NCBI GenBank assembly: GCA_012267415.1
Contig: JAAXGN010000115.1
Span: 1-64,000, forward strand
Direction: 5' to 3'
DNA: 64,000 nucleotides
Origin: Candidatus Poribacteria bacterium
Lineage (GTDB): Bacteria; Poribacteria; WGA-4E; WGA-3G
Position 1 is the first letter of the stretch. Every line of letters starts with the position of its first letter. A program made the position numbers and the translations under genes. The notes below the pieces were generated by a model. It searched no databases. It had not been told where the DNA came from and saw only the letters and a program-made list of their open reading frames with translations. Positions 50,417 through 59,859 of this stretch are shown here, piece after piece.

Positions 50417-51762
50417 TGTAGAATCCCCATGGCGTCCTCTAAGCGCACTTTCGCCACTTTGTAATCATAAAAGGCGTTCACTTGATTATTCAAGGCTTGT
50501 GCATAACTTGTTTGTGCATCAAGCACTTCGAGCAGAATTGCTTTGCCCACTTTATATCTACCTTCAATTACCTCAAAACTCTTCTGAGCATTTACCACCT
50601 GTGTATTTGAAATTTCTACAGCGGTTTCACTCCGTTTCAAATTCAGATAACTTTGCCGGACGCCAAGTGCCACAGAACGTTCTAAGTCACTTGCATTTTC
50701 TCGTGCCTGTTCTAATTGCATATTCTGTTCTCTGACCCTATTTCCCAAGACACCACCATCAAAGAGTGTAAAGTTAAGGGATGCCCCTACACTCCAACTA
50801 CGAAAATCGGAGAAGTTCTGACGTTCGCGAAGATAATCATCAAGGTTGACATTGTAGTTTGCATTTGCACTCAGCCGGGGCCAACGTTGCAGTTTCGAAA
50901 GTGTAAGACTCCATTCTTGCTGTTTTATCTGCGCTTCATTCTCCTTAAACTCAGGTCGATTTTCAAACGCAATTTCTATCGCTTCCTCAACTGTGATTTC
51001 TATCTTTTCAATAGTCCCCCGCTCAATGTATTGCTGAAAGGATTCATCAACAGCAACGTTAATGAGTAGACCAGGATCCAATCCCATCAGTCTCGGTAGT
51101 GTAGCCTGAGAAATCTGCAGTGAATTCCTATTATTCAGCAAACTCAGTTCGCTCTGTGCCTCACGAACACGAGCAGTAGCAACATCTGCAGGGATCAGTA
51201 TACCCGCCTTCTCTAAGGCAACGGTCTGTGCTGTATTCTCTTTTGAACGTTCTAATACATCCTCACTTACTTTCACTAATTCTGAGTCTTTAAGAACATC
51301 GTAATACGCTTGCGTTATTTGAAGAATTAGATTCTGTTTAATTCCCTCGTTCCTGTTCGTGGTAATTGTCAATCCTTCCTTAGTTTGAGCATAACTTACC
51401 TCGCGTTGACCATTATCCCATAGTGTATATTGTCCTGTCAAACCTAAATCGTAGTTTTCTGGTTCAAATCCGAAATCCAGACGATCAGAAAAATCGTAAC
51501 GACCAGAGGATGTAATCCTTGGAAAGTAGTTCGCACGAGCGTTGTTCACACGCAATTCCTGAATAGCCAAACTCAGCCGTGCATTCCGCATGCTGGTGGC
51601 TCTTTCTAAACCTAATTGGATACACTGTTCTAACGTCAGGGGTTGAGATAGGTCAACTTCTTCTGGTACCTGCGCCCCAATATTTGAAATTACAAAAAAC
51701 TGTAATACTGTCAAGACAAACCCAATTCTCCATTGAAGCATTAGCCACTCCTTAAAATGCAA
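50413..51762 (-). CDS. TolC family outer membrane efflux protein
   Basis: SQPLTLEQCIQLGLERATSMRNARLSLAIQEL, TVEEAIEIAFENRPEFKENEAQIKQQEWSLTLSKLQRWPRLSANANY, RYKVGKAILLEVLDAQTSYAQA. Confidence 0.93.
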   Translation of the reverse strand: MHFKEWLMLQWRIGFVLTVLQFFVISNIGAQVPEEVDLSQPLTLEQCIQLGLERATSMRNARLSLAIQELRVNNARANYFPRITSSGRYDFSDRLDFGFEPENYDLGLTGQYTLWDNGQREVSYAQTKEGLTITTNRNEGIKQNLILQITQAYYDVLKDSELVKVSEDVLERSKENTAQTVALEKAGILIPADVATARVREAQSELSLLNNRNSLQISQATLPRLMGLDPGLLINVAVDESFQQYIERGTIEKIEITVEEAIEIAFENRPEFKENEAQIKQQEWSLTLSKLQRWPRLSANANYNVNLDDYLRERQNFSDFRSWSVGASLNFTLFDGGVLGNRVREQNMQLEQARENASDLERSVALGVRQSYLNLKRSETAVEISNTQVVNAQKSFEVIEGRYKVGKAILLEVLDAQTSYAQALNNQVNAFYDYKVAKVRLEDAMGILQ

Positions 51763-51813
51763 AATATGTTATTTAGTATAAATCCTCTGTTATTTTGAGA
51801 TAGAACATTTATA

Positions 51814-51971
51814 ATAACCTAAATTGCTACCTATAAATTTTTAGGCAGACAAATGCTGTTTTTATGCAAGAAAAGTTCATAATTCCCGAAATATCGTAGC
51901 GTAAACTTTCAGTTTGCGCCGTTCTGACACAAACTAAAAGTTTGTGCTACATAGGTAGCAACTTGGGTTAT
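51814..51971. repeat. MITE-like element, ATAACC frame, copy 2
   Basis: Left end ataacctaaattgctacctata (51814-51835), right end cataggtagcaacttgggttat (51950-51971). Core gtagcgtaaactttcagtttgcgccgttctgacacaaactaaaagtttgtgctac. Confidence 0.75.
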
Positions 51972-52069
51972 AATAGTTCAACACTTATTTGAATTAAATC
52001 TGTAGATGAAATCTGCTATTGGATAAGACGCATACTTAGGTATTAAGTTTATAGTGTTCTAAAGGACTG

Positions 52070-53416
52070 TCAATCTTCCAAGGTGATATGTTGAATGTGT
52101 TTGGCAAGTGTATCACGAAAAGTTGAAGGCTTCATAGAGAGCAAACGCGCCGCTTGTGTCTTGTTGCCTTTTGTCTTCCGCATTGCCCAAGCAATCAATT
52201 CTCTCTCTGTCGTCTTAATTATCTCATGAAAAGAGGTCAGACTTGGCGTGTCATCAAATTTCTGAGAAGTCGGCAACTTATATTCAATAGGAATCTCTTC
52301 AACCGTAATGTCAGTACCACTGTTAACCGCAACTAACCTTTCAATGATATTCTCAAGTTCGCTGACATTACCGGGCCATGAATACTCTGTGAGGACCCTA
52401 ACCGCTTCAGGTTGGATACGGACAGGTTGGTTAGATGAGAATATATCAATAAAATGGTTGATGAGCATCGGGATATCCCCTTTCCTTTCACGAAGCGGAG
52501 GTAAATACAGAGGAATGACATTCAATTGATAATAGAGATCCTCAAGGAATTCACCACTTCTGGTCCGATCCTTAAGATTCTCACGACTCGTTGAAATCAT
52601 ACGTACATCAATTGCAAGAGGCTCTTCCTCAGATTGCACTGCTAACGATTTATCCTCTAAAGCAGCTAAGAGTTTCGCTTGTAAAGAAATGGGAATTGTG
52701 TCTACATTCGCGATAAAAAGTGTACCATCCGTTGATAACTGTAGTTTTCCTTGCCGAGAATCATCTCCAAACAATTCTGATTCAACAGCATCAGCATTGA
52801 GACCGTAGCAATTCAGACTTACATAAGGCGCATGCTTTCGTGAACTCTGAAGATGTATCGTTTTTGCTAATAGGGATTTGCCTGTACCCTCTTCTCCGTA
52901 AATCATTACGTTGCTGTCTGCAGCTGCTATTTTCGGTACCTGATCAAATATCTCCTGTATCTGTTGACTCTTTCCGATGAGTGTATGGTAAAGTGAGGAC
53001 TCAGGATTTCTTACACTCGCTTTTACAGACGATTTTGACATCTCTAATGAGGTCTTCCCCTTCAAGGCTTTCAGTTTTTCCAGCATAGAGATCAACGCAT
53101 CACTTGAAAATGGTTTTCTGATATAATTATATGCCCCGAATCTGAGTGCTTCAACCGCTGTCTCAACGCTGGCATAAGCTGTCATTACGATTACAGTAAT
53201 ATGTGGGTGTTCTTTCTTTACGTTTTTCAGGAAGTCAATGCCATGCATCTGAGGCATTCGCAAATCGGTCACTAACACATCAAATGCTTCCTGTTGTAAG
53301 AGTTGGAGACCTATCAGAGGCGATTCTACCGCTATGACATCATATCCAGATTCGCGCAGATCATCTCTTAACGTCATGCGTTTCAATTTTTCATCATCAA
53401 CAACAAGCACTTTCAT
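52070..53416 (-). CDS. NtrC-family response regulator with degenerate AAA+ domain
   Basis: Receiver MKVLVVDDEKLKRMTLRDDL...DVLVTDLRMPQMHGIDFL; Walker A IYGEEGTGKSLLAKTIH; ESELFGDDSRQGKLQLSTDGTLFIANVDTIP lacks GAFTGA; C-terminal Fis-like HTH KGNKTQAARLLSMKPSTFRDTLAKH. Confidence 0.9.
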   Translation of the reverse strand: MKVLVVDDEKLKRMTLRDDLRESGYDVIAVESPLIGLQLLQQEAFDVLVTDLRMPQMHGIDFLKNVKKEHPHITVIVMTAYASVETAVEALRFGAYNYIRKPFSSDALISMLEKLKALKGKTSLEMSKSSVKASVRNPESSLYHTLIGKSQQIQEIFDQVPKIAAADSNVMIYGEEGTGKSLLAKTIHLQSSRKHAPYVSLNCYGLNADAVESELFGDDSRQGKLQLSTDGTLFIANVDTIPISLQAKLLAALEDKSLAVQSEEEPLAIDVRMISTSRENLKDRTRSGEFLEDLYYQLNVIPLYLPPLRERKGDIPMLINHFIDIFSSNQPVRIQPEAVRVLTEYSWPGNVSELENIIERLVAVNSGTDITVEEIPIEYKLPTSQKFDDTPSLTSFHEIIKTTERELIAWAMRKTKGNKTQAARLLSMKPSTFRDTLAKHIQHITLED

Positions 53417-53417
53417 G

Positions 53418-54791
53418 TCACACCTCCTGTTTATGCTCACGTGCAATTGGCAATTTTACCGTAAATGTCGACCCTTTACCTTCTTCACTCTCTACTTCAA
53501 TGACACCTTGATGCTGTCGTACAATTCTGTCAGAAACTGACAGGCCCAATCCAGTACCTTTCTCCATGATCTGTGTCGTATAAAATGGATCAAAAATCCT
53601 GTCTTGAACAGATGCAGAGATACCGATACCTGTATCAATAACCTTCACAAACACAATCGGTTGTCTTATCAACGGGTCTAAACTCATCTCCCCCGTCTCA
53701 AATCGGAGCGTTCCCCCTTTAGGCATTGCCGTAATTGCGTTCAACGAAAGATTGAGGATGACCTGTTCCAATAGATGCTTGTCACCGTGCAGTCGTGCGA
53801 TCTGTTCCTGAAAGCCTGTCTCAATGTGTATGCCTTTCTCCAAGGCACCGTATTCAAGCAACCCAATTGTTTCATTAACAACTTCGTTAATATTGACAGC
53901 TGTGAGTAAAAGTTCATGCGGTCTCGAAAAATCTAATAGTTTACCTATCGTTGCCTCAATACGTCTAATTGCTTCTTCCATCAAATCGAGGTATTCCTGT
54001 GTCTGTTTTACATTTGCAGGATCCCGTTGTATACGGAGAATACAGTTTAAGAGACCATCAAGAGGATTGTTTATCTCATGTGCAACCCCGGCAGCCAATT
54101 CACCAATAGTTGCCATCTTTTCTGAAAAGATAAGCTGCTGTTCCATCCGCTTTCTATCTGCTTCGCGTTCTCTCGCTGTCTGTGTGATGGTCGTTGCCAA
54201 ATATACAGAAAAGAAAAGTGTACTGGTAAAGACGAAAAGCACACCAAATATATAAACAGGATTCCGCCATAAACCATCGAGTAGAAAGCCCTTTAGAGAG
54301 TAATGGGGTATGATCTCAAAATACTCAAGAAAAATGAGTGAACTGAGGAGAACTGTATTCAACGCCGCTAAGATATAACTGACGCGTTTTGATAGGATTA
54401 TGCTCGCAATAATTAAGTGAAATACGAAATAGAATATAAAAGGATTCTCAACACCACCGCTGAAGTGGATGAGTGCAGTTAATGAAAACAGATCAAGGAT
54501 AATGTGAATACAGGCTTGACGTCTAATTGAACTCAGCCGTTGCTGCTCAGGTGCTTTACGATACATCTGAGGTTCAAAGTTATACAGCACCATCAGTGCA
54601 GCAATGATATATAACGGAATGGGGCGCGAAATTATATCCCCAACTAAATTCGCAATCGTCACAGTGAAAAAAACACCACCGATTGCAATCCAGCGAAGTC
54701 GCACCAACCATCCTATCTGCTTGATTAACTCCAGTTTAAACGGCAGTTCATCATCGACTGCTTTTTCCCGGAACAATTGCGTCTGTTCCAT
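53418..54791 (-). CDS. Membrane sensor histidine kinase
   Basis: Multi-TM N-terminus; FSEKMATIGELAAGVAHEINNPLDGLLNCI (H-box), NLSLNAITAMPKGG, VIDTGIGISASVQDRIFDPFYTTQIMEKGTGLGLSVSDRIV. Start inferred at MEQTQLF. Confidence 0.93.
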   Translation of the reverse strand: MEQTQLFREKAVDDELPFKLELIKQIGWLVRLRWIAIGGVFFTVTIANLVGDIISRPIPLYIIAALMVLYNFEPQMYRKAPEQQRLSSIRRQACIHIILDLFSLTALIHFSGGVENPFIFYFVFHLIIASIILSKRVSYILAALNTVLLSSLIFLEYFEIIPHYSLKGFLLDGLWRNPVYIFGVLFVFTSTLFFSVYLATTITQTAREREADRKRMEQQLIFSEKMATIGELAAGVAHEINNPLDGLLNCILRIQRDPANVKQTQEYLDLMEEAIRRIEATIGKLLDFSRPHELLLTAVNINEVVNETIGLLEYGALEKGIHIETGFQEQIARLHGDKHLLEQVILNLSLNAITAMPKGGTLRFETGEMSLDPLIRQPIVFVKVIDTGIGISASVQDRIFDPFYTTQIMEKGTGLGLSVSDRIVRQHQGVIEVESEEGKGSTFTVKLPIAREHKQEV

Positions 54792-54805
54792 TTCAGCCGT
54801 TCTCT

Positions 54806-55093
54806 CTATTTCATGTAGCGAACCTCGCCACAAACCTCTATGGTATCAACGATTGCCATCACAACACCATCAACCGGTTTGTTGCTGGTTACATGTGTCT
54901 GACGCGCTGAACTACCAGTCGCAACCAACACGATCTCACCTATACCCGCACCAACAGCATCCACTGCAACTGTGTATTTGCGATCTAATTCACCATCTAA
55001 ATTTACATCTTGGACAATCAGTAGTTTACTACCAACAAGCTTCTCATCCTTTTGTGTTGCTACGACTGTCCCAGTAACCTTTCCAAGTGTCAT
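54806..55093 (-). CDS. EutN/CcmL-family microcompartment vertex protein
   Basis: MTLGKVTGTVVATQKDEKLVGSKLLIVQDVN...YTVAVDAVGAGIGEIVLVATGSSARQT...DGVVMAIVDTIEV. Confidence 0.92.
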   Translation of the reverse strand: MTLGKVTGTVVATQKDEKLVGSKLLIVQDVNLDGELDRKYTVAVDAVGAGIGEIVLVATGSSARQTHVTSNKPVDGVVMAIVDTIEVCGEVRYMK

Positions 55094-55142
55094 TCAAAAA
55101 CCTTTACCTTTTGTCTATCATTTTACTTTTATACGGATACTT

Positions 55143-55281
55143 ATACCATTTCTAATTGATAATACTTGTTTATTAATGCAGAATACCAAACGCGTATTCT
55201 GCCACAATCTGCCAGATTGTGTCGTCCTCCATTTCAGTTCCCGAAAGTCGGTAATAATGGAAAATCTAATAGAAATGGTAT
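55143..55281. repeat. MITE-like element, ATACCATTTCTA frame
   Basis: Left ataccatttctaattgat; right end reverse complement ataccatttctattagat. Interior palindromes gcagaataccaaacgcgtattctgc (55178-55202) and cacaatctgccagattgtg. Confidence 0.7.
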
Positions 55282-55364
55282 TATAACGTCAAATTGACAA
55301 ATTACATACATCATGATAAACTATTCAATTGAAGAAAGTCAAGTATAAAAGATGGAGCAGATGA

Positions 55365-56471
55365 TTGAAACAGAATCGTGCAGATGTAGCAGTTATCGGT
55401 GGCGGTATAATAGGATGTGCAATTGCATATCAACTCTCAAAAAGGCATGTTGATGTAATCTTAATTGAAAAAGCAGCACGAGTCGGTACAGAAGCATCCT
55501 GGGCTGGGGCTGGTATACTCACATCTCACGCATCAACGCATGAACCTTATCCTATGTTATGTCGAGAAAGTCTTGCATTGTATCCATCACTGTCTGCGGA
55601 ACTAAAGTCAGAAACGAATATTGACATAGAATTCATTCGCTCCGGTACACTCTCAGTCTTTTTTGACGAAACTGAAGCAGCAGGTCTGATTGGATTAGCA
55701 GAACGGAGAGTTAACCGGGGTTTCTCTGCGGAAGTTCTTACTTCAAAACAAGCACGGGAGTTAGAACCTGCTATTTCAGAATCAATTGTAGGTGCTGTGC
55801 TGTTCCCAGAAGATGGACATGTTCGCAATCCAAAAATGGTCACTGCATTAGCAAGTGCTGCAGCCAAACACGATGCGAAATTCGTGTTAGGAAATCCCGT
55901 CACTGGATTCGTCAGAGAAAATGGAAAAGTTGTAGCAACGATTGTCAACGGTGATATGATACATGCCGATACATTCGTCATCGCTGCAGGATGTTGGACA
56001 GGTAACCTGACATCTCAGCTTGACCTACACATGTCAGTCTTGCCAGTCAAGGGACAAATTGTTCTTCTTGAAACGATACCGCCACTATTTCAACACACAA
56101 TAGATGGCCTCGGTATTTATATCGTACCACGCACAGATGGTAAGATACTACTCGGCGCGACAGTAGAATACGTCGGTTACGATAAAACGACTACGGTTGA
56201 TGGTGTCAAACAGATGATTGATGCCGCTGTATTGATCGCACCTGAACTGACAGATAGTGCTTTTGTACAGACTTGGTCTGGGTTACGTCCATATTACAAA
56301 AAAGGTCCATGTCTCGGTTATCTACCCGGACATGAAAACGTTATCATTGCAACGGGACATTTTAAAAACGGTATCTTGCTTGCACCGATAACAGGAAAAC
56401 TTATCACTGAATTGATTACGACAGGAGAAACTTCAATTTCATTACGTCCTTTCACGCCAGTTTGTGATTAG
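55365..56471 (+). CDS. thiO: FAD-dependent glycine oxidase ThiO-like
   Basis: DVAVIGGGIIGCAIAYQLSKRHVDVILIEKAARVGTEASWAGAGIL, VRNPKMVTALASAA, LPVKGQIVLLET, WSGLRPYYKKGPCLGYLPGHENVIIATGHFKNGILLAPITGKLI. Confidence 0.88.
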   Translation: MKQNRADVAVIGGGIIGCAIAYQLSKRHVDVILIEKAARVGTEASWAGAGILTSHASTHEPYPMLCRESLALYPSLSAELKSETNIDIEFIRSGTLSVFFDETEAAGLIGLAERRVNRGFSAEVLTSKQARELEPAISESIVGAVLFPEDGHVRNPKMVTALASAAAKHDAKFVLGNPVTGFVRENGKVVATIVNGDMIHADTFVIAAGCWTGNLTSQLDLHMSVLPVKGQIVLLETIPPLFQHTIDGLGIYIVPRTDGKILLGATVEYVGYDKTTTVDGVKQMIDAAVLIAPELTDSAFVQTWSGLRPYYKKGPCLGYLPGHENVIIATGHFKNGILLAPITGKLITELITTGETSISLRPFTPVCD

Positions 56472-56493
56472 GACATTATATTAAAAGGAGAAA

Positions 56494-56685
56494 ATGATGG
56501 GACCAGGAATAGGCGGATTAGCCACATTTATGTTTCTGATTGGTATTGTTACATCAATTTTATGGTTAGTCATCGGTTGGCGAGCAATGCGTGCACATGA
56601 AAAGATCGCAGATTATATTGAAGTGATGGTACGCAGACAGCTGAATCAACGCGAGACGCAGTCCAATGTTTCAACGGATGATTAG
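56494..56685 (+). CDS. Small single-TM protein
   Basis: 63 aa; aaaaggag ribosome-binding site; GGLATFMFLIGIVTSILWLVIGW transmembrane helix. Confidence 0.55.
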   Translation: MMGPGIGGLATFMFLIGIVTSILWLVIGWRAMRAHEKIADYIEVMVRRQLNQRETQSNVSTDD

Positions 56686-56727
56686 CAGGTTCAGGAAGAA
56701 GAAAACACTTATTTGGAGTATTATATA

Positions 56728-57747
56728 ATGGATAAAATTAGAGTTGCTTTTATCGGATGTGGTTCAATGTCATCTATTTTACAACAGTGTATACCACATA
56801 TCCCTGAGTTTGAATTTATCGCCACATGCGATCTTGTAGAAGAAAAAGCAAAGGCAAACGCTCGAAAATTCGGGGCACTACGTCATTACACCGACTACAA
56901 TGAGATGTTCAAGAATGAAGACCTTAATGCCGTTGCCGTTGTCGGTAGACCAGAAGATAAACTACATCGTGACATCGGCATTGCGTGTTTAAAGAACGGA
57001 TACCATATTTATACCGAGAAACCACCAGCAACCACTTCAGAAGGAGCAAAAATGTTGGTCGATGCGTCTGCTGAAACTGGGAAGACAGGTATGGTCGGAA
57101 CAATGTGGCGGCATGCACCCGCACATCAGATTGCAAAACGTCTTATTGACGAAGACGAATTCGGTACAGCTTGTCAATATCATACACGTTACCTTGCCCC
57201 GGGACCACGCGTCAATCAAGCAGGATCACCTTTTGCATGGCATTTCATGCTGGATCAAGTCATTCATCCAACAGATTGTATGCGATTCTTTATGGGACAG
57301 GTCAGTGAAGTCTATGCGACAGGTGAAGTTGACCCACCTACGGGTTCTGTATCCATGTCAGTAAATCTACGTTACGAAAGTGGTGGGATTGGCACAATGA
57401 CACTCGGTACCGGTCCTGTCTTGGAAGCGATGGTATTTATTAAGGGGACAAATAATCAAGCACTTCAAGTGTTTGAAACACGAAAGTTACGTCGTTACCG
57501 TGTGCCAACATGGCTTGGTCACGGCGGCGGATATGCAGATACACCCACTGAAGAATGGAATCTCAACACAGCATATCACGGTATCAATAGACCCGGTTAC
57601 CTTGAAGAGATGCGACATTGGGCAGCATCATTACAGGCAGGAACACAACCGCATTCAAGTCTTGAAGATGCATATCAAAACATGCGCGTTTTAGAAGCAA
57701 TAAGCCAGAGTATACTCAGTCGTGAAGTGATTCAAATTCCAGCTTAG
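56728..57747 (+). CDS. Gfo/Idh/MocA family oxidoreductase
   Basis: KIRVAFIGCGSMSSILQQCIPHIPEFEFIATCDLVEEKAKANARKFGA, VAVVGRPEDKLHRDIGIACLKNGYHIYTEKPPATTSEGAKML. Confidence 0.92.
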   Translation: MDKIRVAFIGCGSMSSILQQCIPHIPEFEFIATCDLVEEKAKANARKFGALRHYTDYNEMFKNEDLNAVAVVGRPEDKLHRDIGIACLKNGYHIYTEKPPATTSEGAKMLVDASAETGKTGMVGTMWRHAPAHQIAKRLIDEDEFGTACQYHTRYLAPGPRVNQAGSPFAWHFMLDQVIHPTDCMRFFMGQVSEVYATGEVDPPTGSVSMSVNLRYESGGIGTMTLGTGPVLEAMVFIKGTNNQALQVFETRKLRRYRVPTWLGHGGGYADTPTEEWNLNTAYHGINRPGYLEEMRHWAASLQAGTQPHSSLEDAYQNMRVLEAISQSILSREVIQIPA

Positions 57748-57796
57748 TTTGTTAATGTATTTCGTCCATTATATTTCTATAAACATTGCGTCCCTA

Positions 57797-58007
57797 ATGA
57801 AGATTAAGAAATTAATAGGGTGAAACCGATTTTTCCCAGGCCGGTAGGTGCGATTTCCTAATCAATGCAGAATACCAAACGCGTATTCTGCCGGGTTTAT
57901 CCCAACCCTTTCGTTGAAGGTTTCCTCGTAGGATCCGGTGCGATTAGGAAATCGCACCTACCGGCCTGGTGAAATCAAAATTACCTGACTATTTATTTAA
58001 TCTTCAT
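57797..58007. repeat. MITE-like element, ATGAAGATT frame, copy 2, with 28 bp inner inverted repeat
   Basis: Ends atgaagatt (57797) / aatcttcat (58007). Inner perfect inverted repeat ccaggccggtaggtgcgatttcctaatc (57836-57863) / gattaggaaatcgcacctaccggcctgg (57942-57969). gcagaataccaaacgcgtattctgc module nested at 57867-57891. Confidence 0.75.
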
Positions 58008-58049
58008 ACGAGACTAAAGAGAGTATAAATAAGGAATAAAACCAAAGAC

Positions 58050-59060
58050 ATGAAATTAGAAAAGATGCGAATCATCGATTTAAAGAAAGAACTAAAAAGA
58101 CTTGGTTTAAAAGGATATTCATCTTTAAACAAAGCACACTTGATTCAGTATCTATCAACTGGAATTCATCCACTTAAAACCGATACCGAATCGCAGACTT
58201 TGCAAGAGAATGAAATACAGGATTCCCCAATTGAAGGTTCAACGTATTCACAAACCATACTATCAGGAAAAGAGGAAAATCTACCCGTAAATCAGATTGT
58301 CAAAGGTGATTGTCTAACGGTCCTACCAACATTACCAGATGGGATCATTGACTGCTGCATTACCGATCCACCTTTCAATATGTCAAAAACGAAGGGTTTA
58401 GGATGGGCTTTTAGTTCACATGTAACAATGCAAGAACAGTGGGACATCTTTTCTAAGGATGACTATTTTCAGTTCACGGTCGATTGGATTAGAGAAGTTA
58501 TTAGAGTACTAAAGACCAACGGAAATCTATTCATCTTTGGTTCATACCACTGTATCTTTACAATTGGTTTTATTCTTCAGAACCTTTTTGATAGACGGAT
58601 TATCTCTCAGATTGTCTGGTATAAACCGAATGCTCAACCGAATATTACTTGTCGCATGTTCACAGAATCCACCGAGTTCATCATTTGGGCAGTAAACAAC
58701 GAAAGCAAAAAGGCGAAAAATTGGACTTTTAATTATGAGGTGATGAAGGAGATGAACAGTGGTAAGCAGATGCGTAATATGTGGGAAATACCCCTTACAC
58801 CGCGATCAGAACGTAAGCACGGTAAACATCCATCGCAGAAACCACTTTCAGTCGTCAGTCGAATCTTACTTGCAGGAACAAATGAGAACGATCTGATTCT
58901 TGACCCATTTTCAGGAACTGCAACAACAGCAGTCGTCGCGGAACAGCATAACCGAAAATGGATAATGATTGAAAAAAATGAATCATACAATCAAATTGCT
59001 CAAATGCGTATTGATGAGTTATCAAGTCGGTTATTTGAGAAGGATGAAGATAACAATTGA
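58050..59060 (+). CDS. DNA adenine/cytosine-N4 methyltransferase (type II, N6_N4_Mtase) with N-terminal SAP/Rho-N-like domain
   Basis: LKKELKRLGLKGYSSLNKAHLIQYLSTG (SAP-like); IDCCITDPPFNMSKTKG (DPPF); HPSQKPLSVVSRILLAGTNENDLILDPFSGTATTAVVAEQHNRKWIMIEKN. Confidence 0.92.
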   Translation: MKLEKMRIIDLKKELKRLGLKGYSSLNKAHLIQYLSTGIHPLKTDTESQTLQENEIQDSPIEGSTYSQTILSGKEENLPVNQIVKGDCLTVLPTLPDGIIDCCITDPPFNMSKTKGLGWAFSSHVTMQEQWDIFSKDDYFQFTVDWIREVIRVLKTNGNLFIFGSYHCIFTIGFILQNLFDRRIISQIVWYKPNAQPNITCRMFTESTEFIIWAVNNESKKAKNWTFNYEVMKEMNSGKQMRNMWEIPLTPRSERKHGKHPSQKPLSVVSRILLAGTNENDLILDPFSGTATTAVVAEQHNRKWIMIEKNESYNQIAQMRIDELSSRLFEKDEDNN

Positions 59061-59066
59061 TAGGAA

Positions 59067-59698
59067 GTGAAACATTTGGAAAGACAAGAAGGGATTAGTG
59101 AATTAACTAAAATTATTGGTCAGGATCTTTGCGTACTTGCTGAAAAATATGAAATACCAATATTTAAAGAGGTGGTGGAAAGAATAAAGGTTGGGCAGGA
59201 CAGGTTATTGAAAGTCATATTGGCTTACCAATTAATTCCTTGCAACAACCTAATGCGGGTTCTTGGGAGTTAAAGTTGATTTCCTTAAGATACCTAAAAA
59301 ATGGGAAATTGACATTCAAAGAGACAATGCAAGTAACAATGATCAGAGCTGATGATATTTTGATAACAGAATTTGCTGAAAGTCACTTGCTGGCTAAGTT
59401 AGAAAGGTTGGTAGTTGGAGCCAGGATTTGGGAAAGCAAACAGGAAGAACGGTCTATTTTTCATTGTGTGTCCGCTTTTGACTTGGATGATCAAGATATG
59501 TATGATCAAGTTAAGGAAGATTATGAATTGGTTAGAAATACAATCAAAACTAAAGGATTTTCTGCACTCAGTGGTAGATTAGGTGTATATATTCAACCAA
59601 GAACAAAGGGACGAGGACATGGTTCTAAGACAAGAGCATTCTATGCCAAAAAGCCTTTCTTAAAATTGATCTTTCCAGAAATATATTATAAACAATGA
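59067..59698 (+). pseudogene. MutH/Sau3AI-family restriction endonuclease interrupted by an apparent frameshift
   Basis: ORF 59067-59273 ends out of frame. The other frame reads NKGWAGQVIESHIGLPINSLQQPNAGSWELKLISLRYLKNGKLTFKETMQVTMI, continuous with ORF 59240-59698 (RLGVYIQPRTKGRGHGSKTRAFYAKKPFLKLIF). Break near 59175-59190. Confidence 0.7.
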
Positions 59699-59859
59699 GA
59701 TACTTATTAGAAAGAACTAATGCTCTGTCAAGTCTTCTTTCAAAAGCACACGATGTTTACCTAAATTGATGACATCTGAACCAGGATTTACAGGATTATA
59801 GGATTTTCAGGATAAAAGGTCTTTGGAGCATGATTAGATGCTTTAGGTGGATTTTTGGA

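Noticed and set aside
54806-55093. A microcompartment operon
   Set aside because: Only the EutN vertex protein is present; no BMC-H/BMC-T shell or signature enzyme genes in the window.
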